DNA of 64,000 nt. Source: a virus. How positions within the stretch are numbered: the stretch's first letter is position 1; each line of letters opens with the position of its first letter. A program made the translations under genes and the position numbers. Of the stretch, positions 23,100 through 31,835 are shown piece by piece. The stretch lies in IMG/VR virus record IMGVR_UViG_3300027710_001279, positions 1 to 64,000 of that record, one strand, 5' to 3'. The notes below the pieces were generated by a model. That model saw only the letters and a list, made by a program, of their open reading frames with translations, made no database searches and was not told the DNA's origin.

Positions 23100-23804
23100 T
23101 TAAGATCGAATCTTTGCCAAGCCTACTGTTCTAAATAGTGTAAGCCACATCCACCCTAGGTCAAACTCAAACCAACGACGGCTCATTTTAGGACTGGCTG
23201 GATCAAGGTGATGGTTGTTGTGTAGTTCTTCACCACCAATGATAATACCCCAGGGGCTAAAATTTGTACTGCGGTCTTTGGTCTCACCGTTACGATATCC
23301 TAGCCAATGGCCAACACCGTTGACAACACCTGCGGCCCAGAATGGAATCCATATCATTTGTATACCCCACACTAACAATCCCCATGAGCCAAAAAGAACA
23401 AGGTCTATGACCAGCATTAAAGCTATGCCCAGGCGACTGTGTGGAGTATATAATTTGCGTTCGATCCAATCATCGGGTGTGCCTACACCGTATTGATTAA
23501 TCATTGCTGTATCTTTGCTGGCCGTATGATATAAGAAGGCTCCTTTGAACAGGACATTCCATATGCCAAATACGTGCGGGCTATGCGGATCGCCTTCTAC
23601 ATCGGTTGATCTATGATGCTTGCGGTGTATGGCAACCCATTGCTTGGTAATTTGTCCTGTGGTCATCCATAACCAGAAACGCATAAAGTGTGCTAATATG
23701 GGATGAAATTCTATTCCACGATGTGCTTGTCCACGGTGCAAAAACAAAGTGACGCATACTATGGTAATATGCGTCACTATTAGAGTATAAAGTATTAATA
23801 GCAT
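23100..23804 (-). CDS. Fatty-acid desaturase (acyl-CoA/acyl-lipid delta-9 type)
   Basis: A 234-residue membrane desaturase with the three di-iron histidine boxes: HRGQAH (about residue 23), HRKHH (about 60) and HNNHH (about 200), and hydrophobic segments between them. The enzyme inserts a cis double bond in fatty acyl chains using oxygen and an electron donor. It is shorter than the other three desaturases of the window and ends SRRWFEFDLGWMWL. A TTAAATAG element ends 3 nt before its ATG, and no Shine-Dalgarno is visible. Convergent with the cyclase gene, the stop codons being adjacent. Confidence 0.88.
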   Translation of the reverse strand: MLLILYTLIVTHITIVCVTLFLHRGQAHRGIEFHPILAHFMRFWLWMTTGQITKQWVAIHRKHHRSTDVEGDPHSPHVFGIWNVLFKGAFLYHTASKDTAMINQYGVGTPDDWIERKLYTPHSRLGIALMLVIDLVLFGSWGLLVWGIQMIWIPFWAAGVVNGVGHWLGYRNGETKDRSTNFSPWGIIIGGEELHNNHHLDPASPKMSRRWFEFDLGWMWLTLFRTVGLAKIRS

Positions 23805-23807
23805 CTA

Positions 23808-23815
23808 CTATTTAA
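23808..23815 (-). promoter_or_regulatory. Late-type octamer TTAAATAG, leaderless start
   Basis: Minus-strand TTAAATAG, 3 nt before the desaturase ATG at 23804. Confidence 0.45.
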
Positions 23816-24162
23816 TCATCTCCGGCAGAACCTTTTATTTCCTCTTTGGTTGCTTTCCGTTTACCTATTGGTAGATCTTCATCTGCTGTCTTATTAATCT
23901 CAGCTTCTGCCCTAACACGCTCACGTTCAATGGTCTTGCCACGCAGTTCCATAACAGTTTCAACCTTTTGATTTAATCTTATAAGGTCGTTGTCCAACAT
24001 ACGAATGCGATCAATAAGAGCAATAAGAGTTCCATTAGCTTGTCCTATAACAGGTTTGATTTCTGTGGTCACCCATGTCCACACATAGTAAATGAAATAT
24101 CCCATGCCGCCAGCGGCTACAATAGGGAATCCATATTTGTTTACTAATTCTACTGGATCCAT
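23812..24162 (-). CDS. Small membrane protein with coiled coil (YvrJ/holin-like), 116 residues
   Basis: MDPVELVNKYGFPIVAAGGMGYFIYYVW gives one N-terminal transmembrane segment, followed by a helical heptad region (LIALIDRIRMLDNDLIRLNQKVETVMELRGK) and a charged tail. The GFPI-(A/V)-A-GY-F start is shared with the protein at 25187-25465, so the two are paralogues. The shape (one segment, coiled coil, charged end) suits small phage holin/YvrJ-like proteins, but lysis function is only a guess. AAGGAG precedes the ATG. Confidence 0.65.
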   Translation of the reverse strand: MDPVELVNKYGFPIVAAGGMGYFIYYVWTWVTTEIKPVIGQANGTLIALIDRIRMLDNDLIRLNQKVETVMELRGKTIERERVRAEAEINKTADEDLPIGKRKATKEEIKGSAGDD

Positions 24163-24171
24163 ATATACTCC

Positions 24172-25185
24172 TTATCTTACCCAATACCAAATAACACCTG
24201 GATGAGCACCATCTTGGATATTAGCCAACCACGGTGCTGGTTCCCATCCACCAGGTGTGATCAATGTTCCCCACCAACCGCCACGGAATCCGTCTGTGGT
24301 CAACCAGCCATGGTTGATGCCAATACCTACCCAAGGCATACGTGCTTCCATGTCATCATAACCGTAGTTCCATGTTTGACCAGTGTCATTGTTGCCAAAA
24401 CGTGCTAATTCTGTAATGTTCTTACGCCAGCCGGGTGTGCCCAACTGTTCATCACCAAAGTCAGCACCATCAACAATAGTTTGAGTAAATGAGTATGCTT
24501 CGTTAGCAGTCCACGCACCACCTAGTGATCCGTGTTCACGAGCAGTGATCATAAAATCAAATCCTGAGTCTGCTCGTTTGATCTTGTTAGCCCAACTTAA
24601 GATACTGTAGTTTTGTTCAACTGAACGATTGTTGTATTGGGCCAGTTGAGTAGGGCAAGTGGTAGCGTTGCGACTAAACACTTGTTCTTCTGTCCAGTTA
24701 CTAATAGAATTTTGAACGATTAATGTCCAGCCACCGCCTAAGGTAGTCATGTCACAGTAGACAGCAAAGGGATTGCCATCGTTGATGTCATCGTTTTGTA
24801 TCCAGTATACACCATCTTCACTGTCTGGATAGTCTTGTTTGATCTGCCAAGCACTGGTGCTGTATTCTTCTCTAGTCAATCCAGTGTTTAATCCTAGTGC
24901 TAGATTACGTGCTTTAAGTTCTGCTTTCTCTCTTGCTAGGATAGCCGCTTCGGTTGTGCGTAGTGAGGCAGTTAATGTCGAACGATCTGCGATACTCAGC
25001 GTGTCATAATAGTTTAATATAGTTTCTTGATTCACAATCTCTTCCTCTGTTTCAGCACCGATATCCTGATTGGCAATTTCTTCACGGTAATCATTTACGG
25101 GTTTTGATACTAACTTTCCGTCCGGAGTTCTTACCCAAGTAAAATCGCTGGTGTATTCTTTGCCATTCCATACAGATACAACCAT
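24172..25185 (-). CDS. Fibrinogen-like (FReD) domain protein, possible tail fibre or adhesin
   Basis: A 337-residue protein. The N-terminus MVVSVWNGKEYTSDFTWVRTP is followed by a helical stretch (about 60-110). The C-terminal domain matches fibrinogen-related domains: GVYWIQNDDINDGNPFAVYCDMTTLGGGWTLI, WANKIKRADSGFDFMI, and a Gly/Trp-rich end (GGWWGTLITPGGWEP ... GVIWYWV). FReDs bind acetylated sugars and occur in some phage receptor-binding proteins. Start 25185 is preferred because AAAGGAAAGACTAAC precedes it; the longer frame from 25218 would overlap the upstream gene by 32 nt. Confidence 0.78.
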   Translation of the reverse strand: MVVSVWNGKEYTSDFTWVRTPDGKLVSKPVNDYREEIANQDIGAETEEEIVNQETILNYYDTLSIADRSTLTASLRTTEAAILAREKAELKARNLALGLNTGLTREEYSTSAWQIKQDYPDSEDGVYWIQNDDINDGNPFAVYCDMTTLGGGWTLIVQNSISNWTEEQVFSRNATTCPTQLAQYNNRSVEQNYSILSWANKIKRADSGFDFMITAREHGSLGGAWTANEAYSFTQTIVDGADFGDEQLGTPGWRKNITELARFGNNDTGQTWNYGYDDMEARMPWVGIGINHGWLTTDGFRGGWWGTLITPGGWEPAPWLANIQDGAHPGVIWYWVR

Positions 25186-25186
25186 G

Positions 25187-25465
25187 TTAGTCTTTCCTTT
25201 GATCTGCTTGCTCTGCACGACTAATTCTGTCGTAATCAGGTTGTAGGCCTAGTGCATGACTTACTTTAACATCAATACGTTGAAGTTGGTTGGTCATAGT
25301 ATCAACACGGCTGTCTAAGCCTTTAATGATACCACCCATACCATTGACACTGGATGTAACTCCAGCAAGGATGAATTTTAGTGTAAGGAAAACAAAGTAG
25401 CCAGCAGCCATGGCACCTGCAATAGGAAAGCCAAGCTCTGCTACTAATTTAAAGAAATCTCCCAT
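25187..25465 (-). CDS. Small membrane protein (YvrJ/holin-like), 92 residues
   Basis: MGDFFKLVAELGFPIAGAMAAGYFVFLTLKFILAGV gives one transmembrane helix, then GLDSRVDTMTNQLQRIDVKVSHAL, a heptad-like segment. It resembles the 116-residue protein at 23812-24162 in the GFPI...GYF start and the R-x-D-x-x-x-x-Q-L-x-R-x-D-x-K-V coil. It starts the three-gene minus-strand unit with the fibrinogen-like gene in the middle. Function unknown. Confidence 0.65.
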   Translation of the reverse strand: MGDFFKLVAELGFPIAGAMAAGYFVFLTLKFILAGVTSSVNGMGGIIKGLDSRVDTMTNQLQRIDVKVSHALGLQPDYDRISRAEQADQRKD

Positions 25466-25484
25466 ATTTTGCTCCCAGTGTATT

Positions 25485-25492
25485 ATATTTAC
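25485..25492 (-). promoter_or_regulatory. Late-type octamer GTAAATAT
   Basis: Minus-strand GTAAATAT about 20 nt upstream of the ATG at 25465, with GGGAGC as ribosome-binding site. Confidence 0.5.
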
Positions 25493-25525
25493 ATATAATG
25501 ATTTGGGGAAAATATGGGTATATAA

Positions 25526-26239
25526 TTATTCTTCTAGCCACCAAGCAGGAGATTCTTGACGCACCTGGCATACAAAGTCAGCGTCACGAGGAACGCCCGG
25601 AGGGCAACTTGGATCAGGTACCGCAGCCATACCAGGTGCAAACTCACCCCAGCGATCGCCTTTAAAGTCTTTGTTTACATGAGTGTAGGGTGTCCAAAAC
25701 TCTGCACAAATATTTTGATATGTGGAGTAAGGTACCTTTTCGTTGTTCCAGGCAATAAAACGTTTAACACTATCGCCTGCAATAATTTGAATATTGTTTT
25801 CGGCAAACTTATGTCGTGGGCACCAGAATGTAGTCCATCCAGATTCTAAACTGTTTACGTAGTCTTGCATACGTTCAGAGATAATAAACGCATCCGACTC
25901 AACGTGAATGATTTTTTCAAACCCGTATTTCTCTGCATAGGCTGCGGCAAACATATAACTTCTATACCAACCTGGATATACAGCGTGTCCACTGTAACCT
26001 AGGTTCTGAGCAAAGTGATAGATCACTGCGCGGCTTTCAGGACATTCGTCCGGTAGTTGATTTTCTTGAATAACTTCTACGCCTTCCCATCCGGGCATCA
26101 TGGCGCTACCATCATCAATGAATAATATTTGATCATATTCGAGCTTACTATTCTCCAAGGCGTTAGCCCATCGTCCAAATAGTCCGTCCCAACGTGCTTG
26201 ATCGTTTGAGTAAGATGTGCAAAATACTAATGTTTTCAT
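25526..26239 (-). CDS. Glycosyltransferase-like protein, 237 residues
   Basis: The N-terminus MKTLVFCTSYSNDQARWDGLFGRW and the acidic motif IIHVESDAFII (about residue 115) fit a GT-A-type nucleotide-sugar transferase with a DxD-like ESD. The C-terminal part is Pro/Trp-rich (PDPSCPPGVPRDADF). Length and pattern recall capsule-type transferases of large phages, but I cannot name a family. Start 26239 is preferred: a divergent TATAAT-like element ends 7 nt upstream. Transcribed away from the sugar island that follows. Confidence 0.6.
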   Translation of the reverse strand: MKTLVFCTSYSNDQARWDGLFGRWANALENSKLEYDQILFIDDGSAMMPGWEGVEVIQENQLPDECPESRAVIYHFAQNLGYSGHAVYPGWYRSYMFAAAYAEKYGFEKIIHVESDAFIISERMQDYVNSLESGWTTFWCPRHKFAENNIQIIAGDSVKRFIAWNNEKVPYSTYQNICAEFWTPYTHVNKDFKGDRWGEFAPGMAAVPDPSCPPGVPRDADFVCQVRQESPAWWLEE

Positions 26240-26262
26240 AACATTAATTATACACAAAAGAC

Positions 26263-26291
26263 TTGACAAGAGCAAATCAAGGCTGTATCAT
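26263..26291 (+). promoter_or_regulatory. sigma70 promoter of the sugar island
   Basis: TTGACA at 26263-26268, 17-bp spacer, TATCAT at 26286-26291. A late-type octamer follows at 26319, so the island may have two promoters. Confidence 0.75.
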
Positions 26292-26318
26292 ATTTGTTAT
26301 AGTGCAGATAAAAATAAT

Positions 26319-26326
26319 TTAAATAC
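26319..26326 (+). promoter_or_regulatory. Late-type octamer TTAAATAC before the sugar island
   Basis: TTAAATAC 18 nt upstream of the ATG at 26345, with ACAGAGGATTC between as ribosome-binding site. Confidence 0.55.
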
Positions 26327-26344
26327 TGCAGAACAGAGGATTCA

Positions 26345-27145
26345 ATGACAAACCGATTAACTTTTAGCCACAGCGGCACATTTGGCGATACTATCTACAG
26401 TATGTGCCCAGTAAAAATACTAGGTGGGGGAGATGTTTATATTAAACTCAACGGAATGAACGAAGTATCGTGGAACGCATTTGGAGCACCAAACGCAGGA
26501 CCACACGCAGGTAGATACACACAGCAAGACATAGACTTTTTATTCCCACTGCTAGAAAAACAAAGTTACATTCACAAATTAGACTTGTGGCGTAACGAAA
26601 CAGTAGATCACGATCTAGCCGATCATTATAAATTTACCACAGGACCCAAAGGTTGGCAAGGAAATCAAACTGAATGCGCTGCCTTAGTCTGCGGATTAGA
26701 TCTCGACGAACATCGTCAAGCATTATTAATTGATCCATGGTTAGATGCTGTTGAACCTATCCGCATCAATAATCGTCCTATTGTTATCAACAGAACGCCA
26801 CGTTATCTACAAGGTGGTGATCCTAATGCTCCTACTTGGCGCAAGTGGGTTGAAGATGGCTTAGATGACGTTGCTGTATTCTTAGGCACACAAGAAGAAG
26901 CAGATGCGTTTAATCGTCAGTTTAGTTGTAATGTACCTTATCACAAAGTTGAGGATATGTTAGAGATGGCACGTATTATTCAAGGTGCTGAACAGGTTAT
27001 GGCTAATCAAAGTATTGTTATGTCCCTAGCTATTGGCCTAGGTAAAACATTCTGGTGTGAAACTAGAAAAGACTATGACAACTATCGCAGTCCTAGAGGC
27101 TGGGGAGATGTTTGGTTTCCCCGTGTTAATGGATTCTACTTCTAA
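26345..27145 (+). CDS. GT9-like glycosyltransferase (ADP-heptosyltransferase fold)
   Basis: A 266-residue protein starting LTFSHSGTFGDTIYSMCPVK, like the GDxIxSLP start of GT-B family 9 heptosyltransferases. Later it has RPIVINRTPRYLQGG (start of the donor domain), VFLGTQEEADAF and a MARIIQGAEQVMANQSIVMSLAIGLGK motif, which corresponds to the donor-site SxxxHLAAALG region. It would transfer a sugar onto a surface glycan or virion component. First gene of a 14-gene collinear block with short gaps or overlaps. Confidence 0.7.
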   Translation: MTNRLTFSHSGTFGDTIYSMCPVKILGGGDVYIKLNGMNEVSWNAFGAPNAGPHAGRYTQQDIDFLFPLLEKQSYIHKLDLWRNETVDHDLADHYKFTTGPKGWQGNQTECAALVCGLDLDEHRQALLIDPWLDAVEPIRINNRPIVINRTPRYLQGGDPNAPTWRKWVEDGLDDVAVFLGTQEEADAFNRQFSCNVPYHKVEDMLEMARIIQGAEQVMANQSIVMSLAIGLGKTFWCETRKDYDNYRSPRGWGDVWFPRVNGFYF

Positions 27146-27705
27146 TGATTGAAGTTATAGATCTACCTTTGAAAGATGCAAAGGTAATAAAATTAAAACG
27201 ACATACTGATAACCGTGGCTGGTTCACTGAAACATTTAGGCAGGAATGGCTCGACCAAGCAGGCATTACATCTAATTTTATATTTGACTTTTACAGTTTT
27301 AGCATCAAAGCAGGAACAGTAAGAGGCATGCATGGTCAAACTAGTAATGCACCACAGGCTAAATTAGTCAGCGTTCTTAATGGTAGCATCTATGATGTGT
27401 TAGTTGATGCTAGACTAGACAGTCCTACATATGGACAAAGTTGCGGAGTTACTATTTCAAAAGACGAGCCTAGTCTTGTTTACATACCACGTGGTTTCTA
27501 TCACGGATTCATTACACTAGATCCCAACACCTACGTTGGTTACAGAGTAGACGGGTATCACAATGGCGCAGAAGAATGTGGCGTTATGTGGAATGATCCA
27601 CAGTTAAAAATTAAATGGCCTCTGAATGATGAGCTAACTATTAGTCAGAGAGATCAAAGTCATCCAAGTTGGAATGACTGTTATAAATTTCAAGGAACAC
27701 TATGA
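27145..27705 (+). CDS. rmlC: dTDP-4-dehydrorhamnose 3,5-epimerase-like (RmlC)
   Basis: A 186-residue cupin with the RmlC pattern: RHTDNRGWFTETFRQEW at the N-terminus, GTVRGMHGQ in place of the usual RGLHxQ with its catalytic His, KLVSVLNGSIYDVLVD, and VYIPRGFYHGFITL near residue 115. It inverts C3 and C5 of a 4-keto-6-deoxy sugar nucleotide. Its partner RmlB lies at 34641 in the same block. ATG overlaps the previous stop by 1 nt. Confidence 0.87.
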   Translation: MIEVIDLPLKDAKVIKLKRHTDNRGWFTETFRQEWLDQAGITSNFIFDFYSFSIKAGTVRGMHGQTSNAPQAKLVSVLNGSIYDVLVDARLDSPTYGQSCGVTISKDEPSLVYIPRGFYHGFITLDPNTYVGYRVDGYHNGAEECGVMWNDPQLKIKWPLNDELTISQRDQSHPSWNDCYKFQGTL

Positions 27706-28361
27706 CAAAAATTGCAGTATGTCAGTTATGGGACCATAACTACCAAGCACTAGCAGATGTAAGCTGGACACAGAATAAAAAACTATACTGTGACCATTGG
27801 GGTTATCCCTATCATGTTAAAACAGAAGGCTTTACATATTGCCCTAGCTATGAAAAAATCAAGTTCATGCTAGACATTATGAACGAACATCCAGAATATG
27901 ATTGGTTGTACTGGGCAGGTGCCGATACATTGATCACTAACTTCTACATTAAGTTAGAAAGTTTTATCGATGAAGACTACCACATCGTTATGGCCAAGGA
28001 CATTAACGACATTAATGCCGACAGCTTTATGTTAAAAAACAGTCCAGAAAGCAGAGCTTACTTTGCCTACTTGTGGACACAGGTTGAAAAGTATCAAACA
28101 CACATGTGGTGGGAACAACAGGCTATGATTGACAGCATGCCAACATATGGTCACTTGTTTAAGTTTGTTCCACAAAAAACATTTAATAGTTTCTTATACA
28201 AGCAACTGTATTGGAACATCTATCGCAGTGACATTGATAAAACTGGCAACAGTGGGCAATGGACACCTGGCGATTTCTTAATTCACTTTGCAGGCAGCGG
28301 CTTGCCTAAGAAAGAATTATGCCAACAGTTCCTTGGATTAGTTAGACACATTACACCTTAA
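27702..28361 (+). CDS. GT34-like glycosyltransferase, copy 1
   Basis: A 219-residue GT-A-like transferase. Key region: YDWLYWAGADTLITNFYIKLESF, where ADTLITN takes the place of the DxD (DSDAxIxN) in galactosyl/mannosyl transferases of the GMA12/MNN10 type. The later WWEQQAMIDSMP and GDFLIHFAGSG match that family's EQ-x-A and H-x-A-G motifs. Closely related in layout to the gene at 32316. Overlaps RmlC by 4 nt. Confidence 0.75.
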   Translation: MTKIAVCQLWDHNYQALADVSWTQNKKLYCDHWGYPYHVKTEGFTYCPSYEKIKFMLDIMNEHPEYDWLYWAGADTLITNFYIKLESFIDEDYHIVMAKDINDINADSFMLKNSPESRAYFAYLWTQVEKYQTHMWWEQQAMIDSMPTYGHLFKFVPQKTFNSFLYKQLYWNIYRSDIDKTGNSGQWTPGDFLIHFAGSGLPKKELCQQFLGLVRHITP

Positions 28362-28370
28362 GAGAGAAAA

Positions 28371-29690
28371 ATGCAAGAAATTTTAAATCTAGTAAAAAAG
28401 TATATTGAAGAAAAAGAATCAAAGAAGACCTGGGTAGCAGGAAAAGACTTTGTTAACTATGCAGGCGCTTTATATGACTCCTCAGAATACATGGCAGGCG
28501 TAGAGTCGTTGCTCAAAGGTTGGCTGGCTCTAGGCGAGTGCGGCACACGATTTGAAAAAGAATTCCCTGCACAGTTTGGTAAAAATCTAGGAGTTTTAAC
28601 AAACTCTGGTTCTAGTGCTAACTTGTTAATGATGGCTTCATTGACCAGTAAACGTGGACATAACTTTCCTAAAGGTACTAAGGTGTTAATGCCCATTGCT
28701 GGCTTCCCCACAACACTCAACCCCACGCTACAAGTTGGCTTTACTCCTGTGTTCTGTGACATTGAGATCGATACACTAAACATTGACTTAGATCATGCAG
28801 AACGTATTCTGGCAGAAGATCCAGAGATTAAAGTCATTACCTTTGCCCACGTACTTGGAAATCCTCCTAACATGGATCGTGTTATGGAATTAGTTAAAAA
28901 GTATAACCTAGTATTGCTAGAAGATTGTTGTGACGGTCTAGGTACTAATTATGATGGCAAGCCGTTAGGCAGCTTTGGATTTATGGCCAGTTGCAGTTTC
29001 TATCCTGCACACCATATGACCATGGGTGAGGGCGGCTTTGTAGCAACTAACAGCGCTAGCCAAGAAGTTATTGTACGCAGTTTCCGTGAGTGGGGACGTG
29101 GTTGCTATTGTGTAGGCCCAGAAGCCAACAAACTTAAATGCGGCACTTGTGGAAGTCGTTTCAAAGAATGGATTCCAGAACTGCCCGGCGAGATATTTGA
29201 CCACAAGTATGTCTATGATGAAATTGGTTATAACTTAAAGCCTATTGAATTACAGGCTGCTATGGGTCTAGAACAGATCAAGAAGCTACCACAAATTCAC
29301 GAACTGCGTCAACGCAACTATGAATTGTTGTTTAAGATCTACGAAAAGTATGAACAGTTCTTCCATATTCCACGAGCCTGTGATAAAGCAGATGTAAGTT
29401 GGTTTGCGTTTCCTCTTACCATTAAAGAAGGTGCTCCGTTTACTCGTGCAGACATCGTTGACTACTTGGAAGAAAACTTGATTCAAACTCGTCCGTATTT
29501 TGCTGGTAACATCATGTTGCAACCTGCTTACAGTCATTTAATGAATCCTGCAGATGCTCGTGATCACTTTCCTGTAGCAACATATACAATGAAGAACACA
29601 TTCTTCCATGGATGCAGTCCTGTTATTACTCCAGAACAGATTGCCTACATTGGCGAGAAGGTAGATGGATTTATGAGTTTGTTTATCTAA
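28371..29690 (+). CDS. rfbH: CDP-4-keto-6-deoxyglucose 3-dehydrase-like protein (RfbH/E1)
   Basis: A 439-residue member of the DegT/StrS aminotransferase fold, but of the dehydrase branch: the usual PLP-binding Lys is replaced by His in SFYPAHHMTMGEGGF, the hallmark of E1 (RfbH/DdhC). A Cys cluster GCYCVGPEANKLKCGTCGSRF matches its [2Fe-2S] site. E1 removes the C3 hydroxyl from CDP-4-keto-6-deoxyglucose on the way to 3,6-dideoxyhexoses such as abequose, paratose and tyvelose in O-antigens. The E3 reductase and a CDP-glucose cytidylyltransferase are not seen here. AGAGAGAAA precedes the ATG. Confidence 0.9.
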   Translation: MQEILNLVKKYIEEKESKKTWVAGKDFVNYAGALYDSSEYMAGVESLLKGWLALGECGTRFEKEFPAQFGKNLGVLTNSGSSANLLMMASLTSKRGHNFPKGTKVLMPIAGFPTTLNPTLQVGFTPVFCDIEIDTLNIDLDHAERILAEDPEIKVITFAHVLGNPPNMDRVMELVKKYNLVLLEDCCDGLGTNYDGKPLGSFGFMASCSFYPAHHMTMGEGGFVATNSASQEVIVRSFREWGRGCYCVGPEANKLKCGTCGSRFKEWIPELPGEIFDHKYVYDEIGYNLKPIELQAAMGLEQIKKLPQIHELRQRNYELLFKIYEKYEQFFHIPRACDKADVSWFAFPLTIKEGAPFTRADIVDYLEENLIQTRPYFAGNIMLQPAYSHLMNPADARDHFPVATYTMKNTFFHGCSPVITPEQIAYIGEKVDGFMSLFI

Positions 29691-29691
29691 G

Positions 29692-30510
29692 ATGAAAATA
29701 TTTTTAACCGGAACTCAAGGCTTTATAGGACATAACCTATTAGAGTTTTATCACGGCTATGAAATATTCGAACATCGTAGATACATGGACATCGGTGCTA
29801 AGTTAGAATATTTTAAACCAGATCTAATTATACACTGTGCTGCCGAAATATATAAACCAGATGAGATGTGGAAGTCTAATATGGTCATGCTCTATGATAT
29901 CTTAGACTATGTTAAAACTAATCCTAACACTAAGTTAATACATATTGGATCAAGTTCGGAATACGGGCCTGTTCCAAGAGCAGCCGCTGAAACAGATAGG
30001 ATTAATCCCATAGATATGTATCAGGCAACCAAAGGTGCAGGTACATTGTTATGCCAAGGTTATGCTAGACAATACAAACTTGACATTGCTGTTGCAAGAG
30101 CGTATAGTGTATATGGTAAGTATGAAAAGCCGCATAGACTATTTCCAAGACTTTGGAGAGCGTTCCAACTTGATCAACCTATGAAATTATTTCATGGATA
30201 TCACGACTTCATTTATATCGATGACTTTGTTAGAGGCATTGATACTATAAGACAGGCAGATAAACCTCTAGGTGATATTATAAATCTTGGATCAGGTATT
30301 CAATATAGTAATCAAGAAGTGTTAGAACTATTTGAAAAGGTAGCAGGAAAGCGAGCACCGGTTGAAGTAGTTCCAGCAATGGCTAAAGAATTTGAAAGTG
30401 AAGTATGGTTGTGCGATACAACTTACGCAAAAGAAAAATATAACTTTGAAACAGTTTATACTTTAGAACAAGGTATTAGAGATTTCTTAAAGACTGCAAA
30501 CTATAATTAG
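29692..30510 (+). CDS. NAD(P)-dependent sugar epimerase/reductase (extended SDR)
   Basis: A 272-residue Rossmann protein: LTGTQGFIGHNLL (cofactor loop), HIGSSSEYGP (catalytic Ser) and YQATKGAG (the YxxxK pair). Directly after RfbH, a reductase of the RfbJ/RfbS (CDP-abequose/paratose synthase) type would make sense, but substrate cannot be read from sequence. Starts 1 nt after the RfbH stop. Confidence 0.8.
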   Translation: MKIFLTGTQGFIGHNLLEFYHGYEIFEHRRYMDIGAKLEYFKPDLIIHCAAEIYKPDEMWKSNMVMLYDILDYVKTNPNTKLIHIGSSSEYGPVPRAAAETDRINPIDMYQATKGAGTLLCQGYARQYKLDIAVARAYSVYGKYEKPHRLFPRLWRAFQLDQPMKLFHGYHDFIYIDDFVRGIDTIRQADKPLGDIINLGSGIQYSNQEVLELFEKVAGKRAPVEVVPAMAKEFESEVWLCDTTYAKEKYNFETVYTLEQGIRDFLKTANYN

Positions 30511-30517
30511 GAAAATT

Positions 30518-31237
30518 ATGACATTACAACGACAACTACTAACCAGTAAACACACTACAATTGATATTGTTAGTGAAGATGAATCTGCTCAAGCACACTT
30601 TGATAACAGAGCAAACTTTGCTGACATTGTATTAAATCAAATTAACACAGATCGATTCTATGACGATATACTCGATGGAGAAGATGATCTTACAATTTTA
30701 GACGTCGGCGGCAACATAGGATTGTTTAGCTTGTATGCTCATGATAAGTCTAAGGCAATTTATCCTGTTGAACCAACACCAGGACACTTTCATATCCTCA
30801 AAGACTTAACTAAAAATTATCCTAACATTCATCCTGTTAATGTTGCGCTACACAATGAAGATACTACCATTGATTTTTATATCAGTGAAGAAAACTCTAC
30901 AATGAACAGTAGCGTTAACAAGTATGGTACCAAAGTAGAAGTACAGGCTCGCACACTAGCAAGTCTAATCAAAGAACTTGATCTAGAACATGTAGACTTT
31001 GTCAAGTGTGATATCGAAGGCAGTGAAATGGCTGCGCTAACTGATGAAACTGTAGGTGCAGTTAAAGATATTGTTGATGCTTGGTTTATCGAAGTACATG
31101 CCACAGACAACGAAACATTGAGAGGTATCGATAGCCTACGTCACAATAGAGGACAGTTAATTGAAATCTTTGAAAGACAAGGGTATGCCGCCCAAATCTT
31201 AAGAGAAGATTCACTTTACATTTACAAAGATGAGTAA
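30518..31237 (+). CDS. FkbM-family methyltransferase
   Basis: A 239-residue SAM-dependent methyltransferase: ILDVGGNIGLFSLYAHD (motif I), VEPTPGHFHILKDL (acidic loop), and DFVKCDIEGSEMAAL, the typical FkbM signature. FkbM enzymes O-methylate sugars or polyketides; in this setting a sugar is likely. AGGAAAATT precedes the ATG, and the 3' end overlaps the next gene by 8 nt. Confidence 0.87.
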   Translation: MTLQRQLLTSKHTTIDIVSEDESAQAHFDNRANFADIVLNQINTDRFYDDILDGEDDLTILDVGGNIGLFSLYAHDKSKAIYPVEPTPGHFHILKDLTKNYPNIHPVNVALHNEDTTIDFYISEENSTMNSSVNKYGTKVEVQARTLASLIKELDLEHVDFVKCDIEGSEMAALTDETVGAVKDIVDAWFIEVHATDNETLRGIDSLRHNRGQLIEIFERQGYAAQILREDSLYIYKDE

Positions 31238-31835
31238 TTTAGTTAAACGTATTCTAGATATAAGCTATCAAGAAAAGCTGAGCCATCTAAGCTCTTGCCT
31301 TTCTGCGTTGCCTATTGTAGAAGAAATATACGAAAAGAAAAAAGAAGATGAAGTGTTTATCCTAAGTAATGGACATGCCGGGCTTGCACTATACGTAGTA
31401 TTAGAAAAAAAATATGGTGTAGACCCTGTAATGCTTTTACATAAACACGGTATTCATCCTAGCAAAGATTTAGAAAACAAACTATACTGTAGTACAGGTA
31501 GTTTAGGTAGCGGTCTACCTATCGCTGTTGGACATGCTCTAGCAGATAGAACAAAGAACGTTTACTGTATGATCAGTGACGGCGAATGTGCAGAAGGCAG
31601 TATTTGGGAAAGCCTGCGTTTTATCCACACAGCTAAGTTAGATAACCTTCATGTCTATGCTAACATTAACGGAATGAGTGCTTACGAATATTTAGATGTA
31701 ACTTATTTGGTAGAACGATTAAAGACATTCTTACCTAGAATTAATTTAAGAATATCCGAGCCTGCTGAATTTAGCTTTGCTAAAGGATTGTTAACTCATT
31801 ATTATGTTATGAAAGGTGAGGACTACACGCCATGA
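31230..31835 (+). CDS. Transketolase-like, thiamine-diphosphate-binding half
   Basis: A 201-residue protein corresponding to the N-terminal (PP) domain of transketolase: VFILSNGHAGLALYVVLEK, GSLGSGLPIAVGHALA, and the ThDP motif SDGECAEGSIWESLRFIHTAKLDNLHVYANIN (GDG-x(25-30)-N, with Ser for the first Gly). The partner domain is the next gene. Split transketolases occur in archaea and in surface-sugar clusters, where they act on keto-sugars. Confidence 0.85.
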   Translation: MSNLVKRILDISYQEKLSHLSSCLSALPIVEEIYEKKKEDEVFILSNGHAGLALYVVLEKKYGVDPVMLLHKHGIHPSKDLENKLYCSTGSLGSGLPIAVGHALADRTKNVYCMISDGECAEGSIWESLRFIHTAKLDNLHVYANINGMSAYEYLDVTYLVERLKTFLPRINLRISEPAEFSFAKGLLTHYYVMKGEDYTP

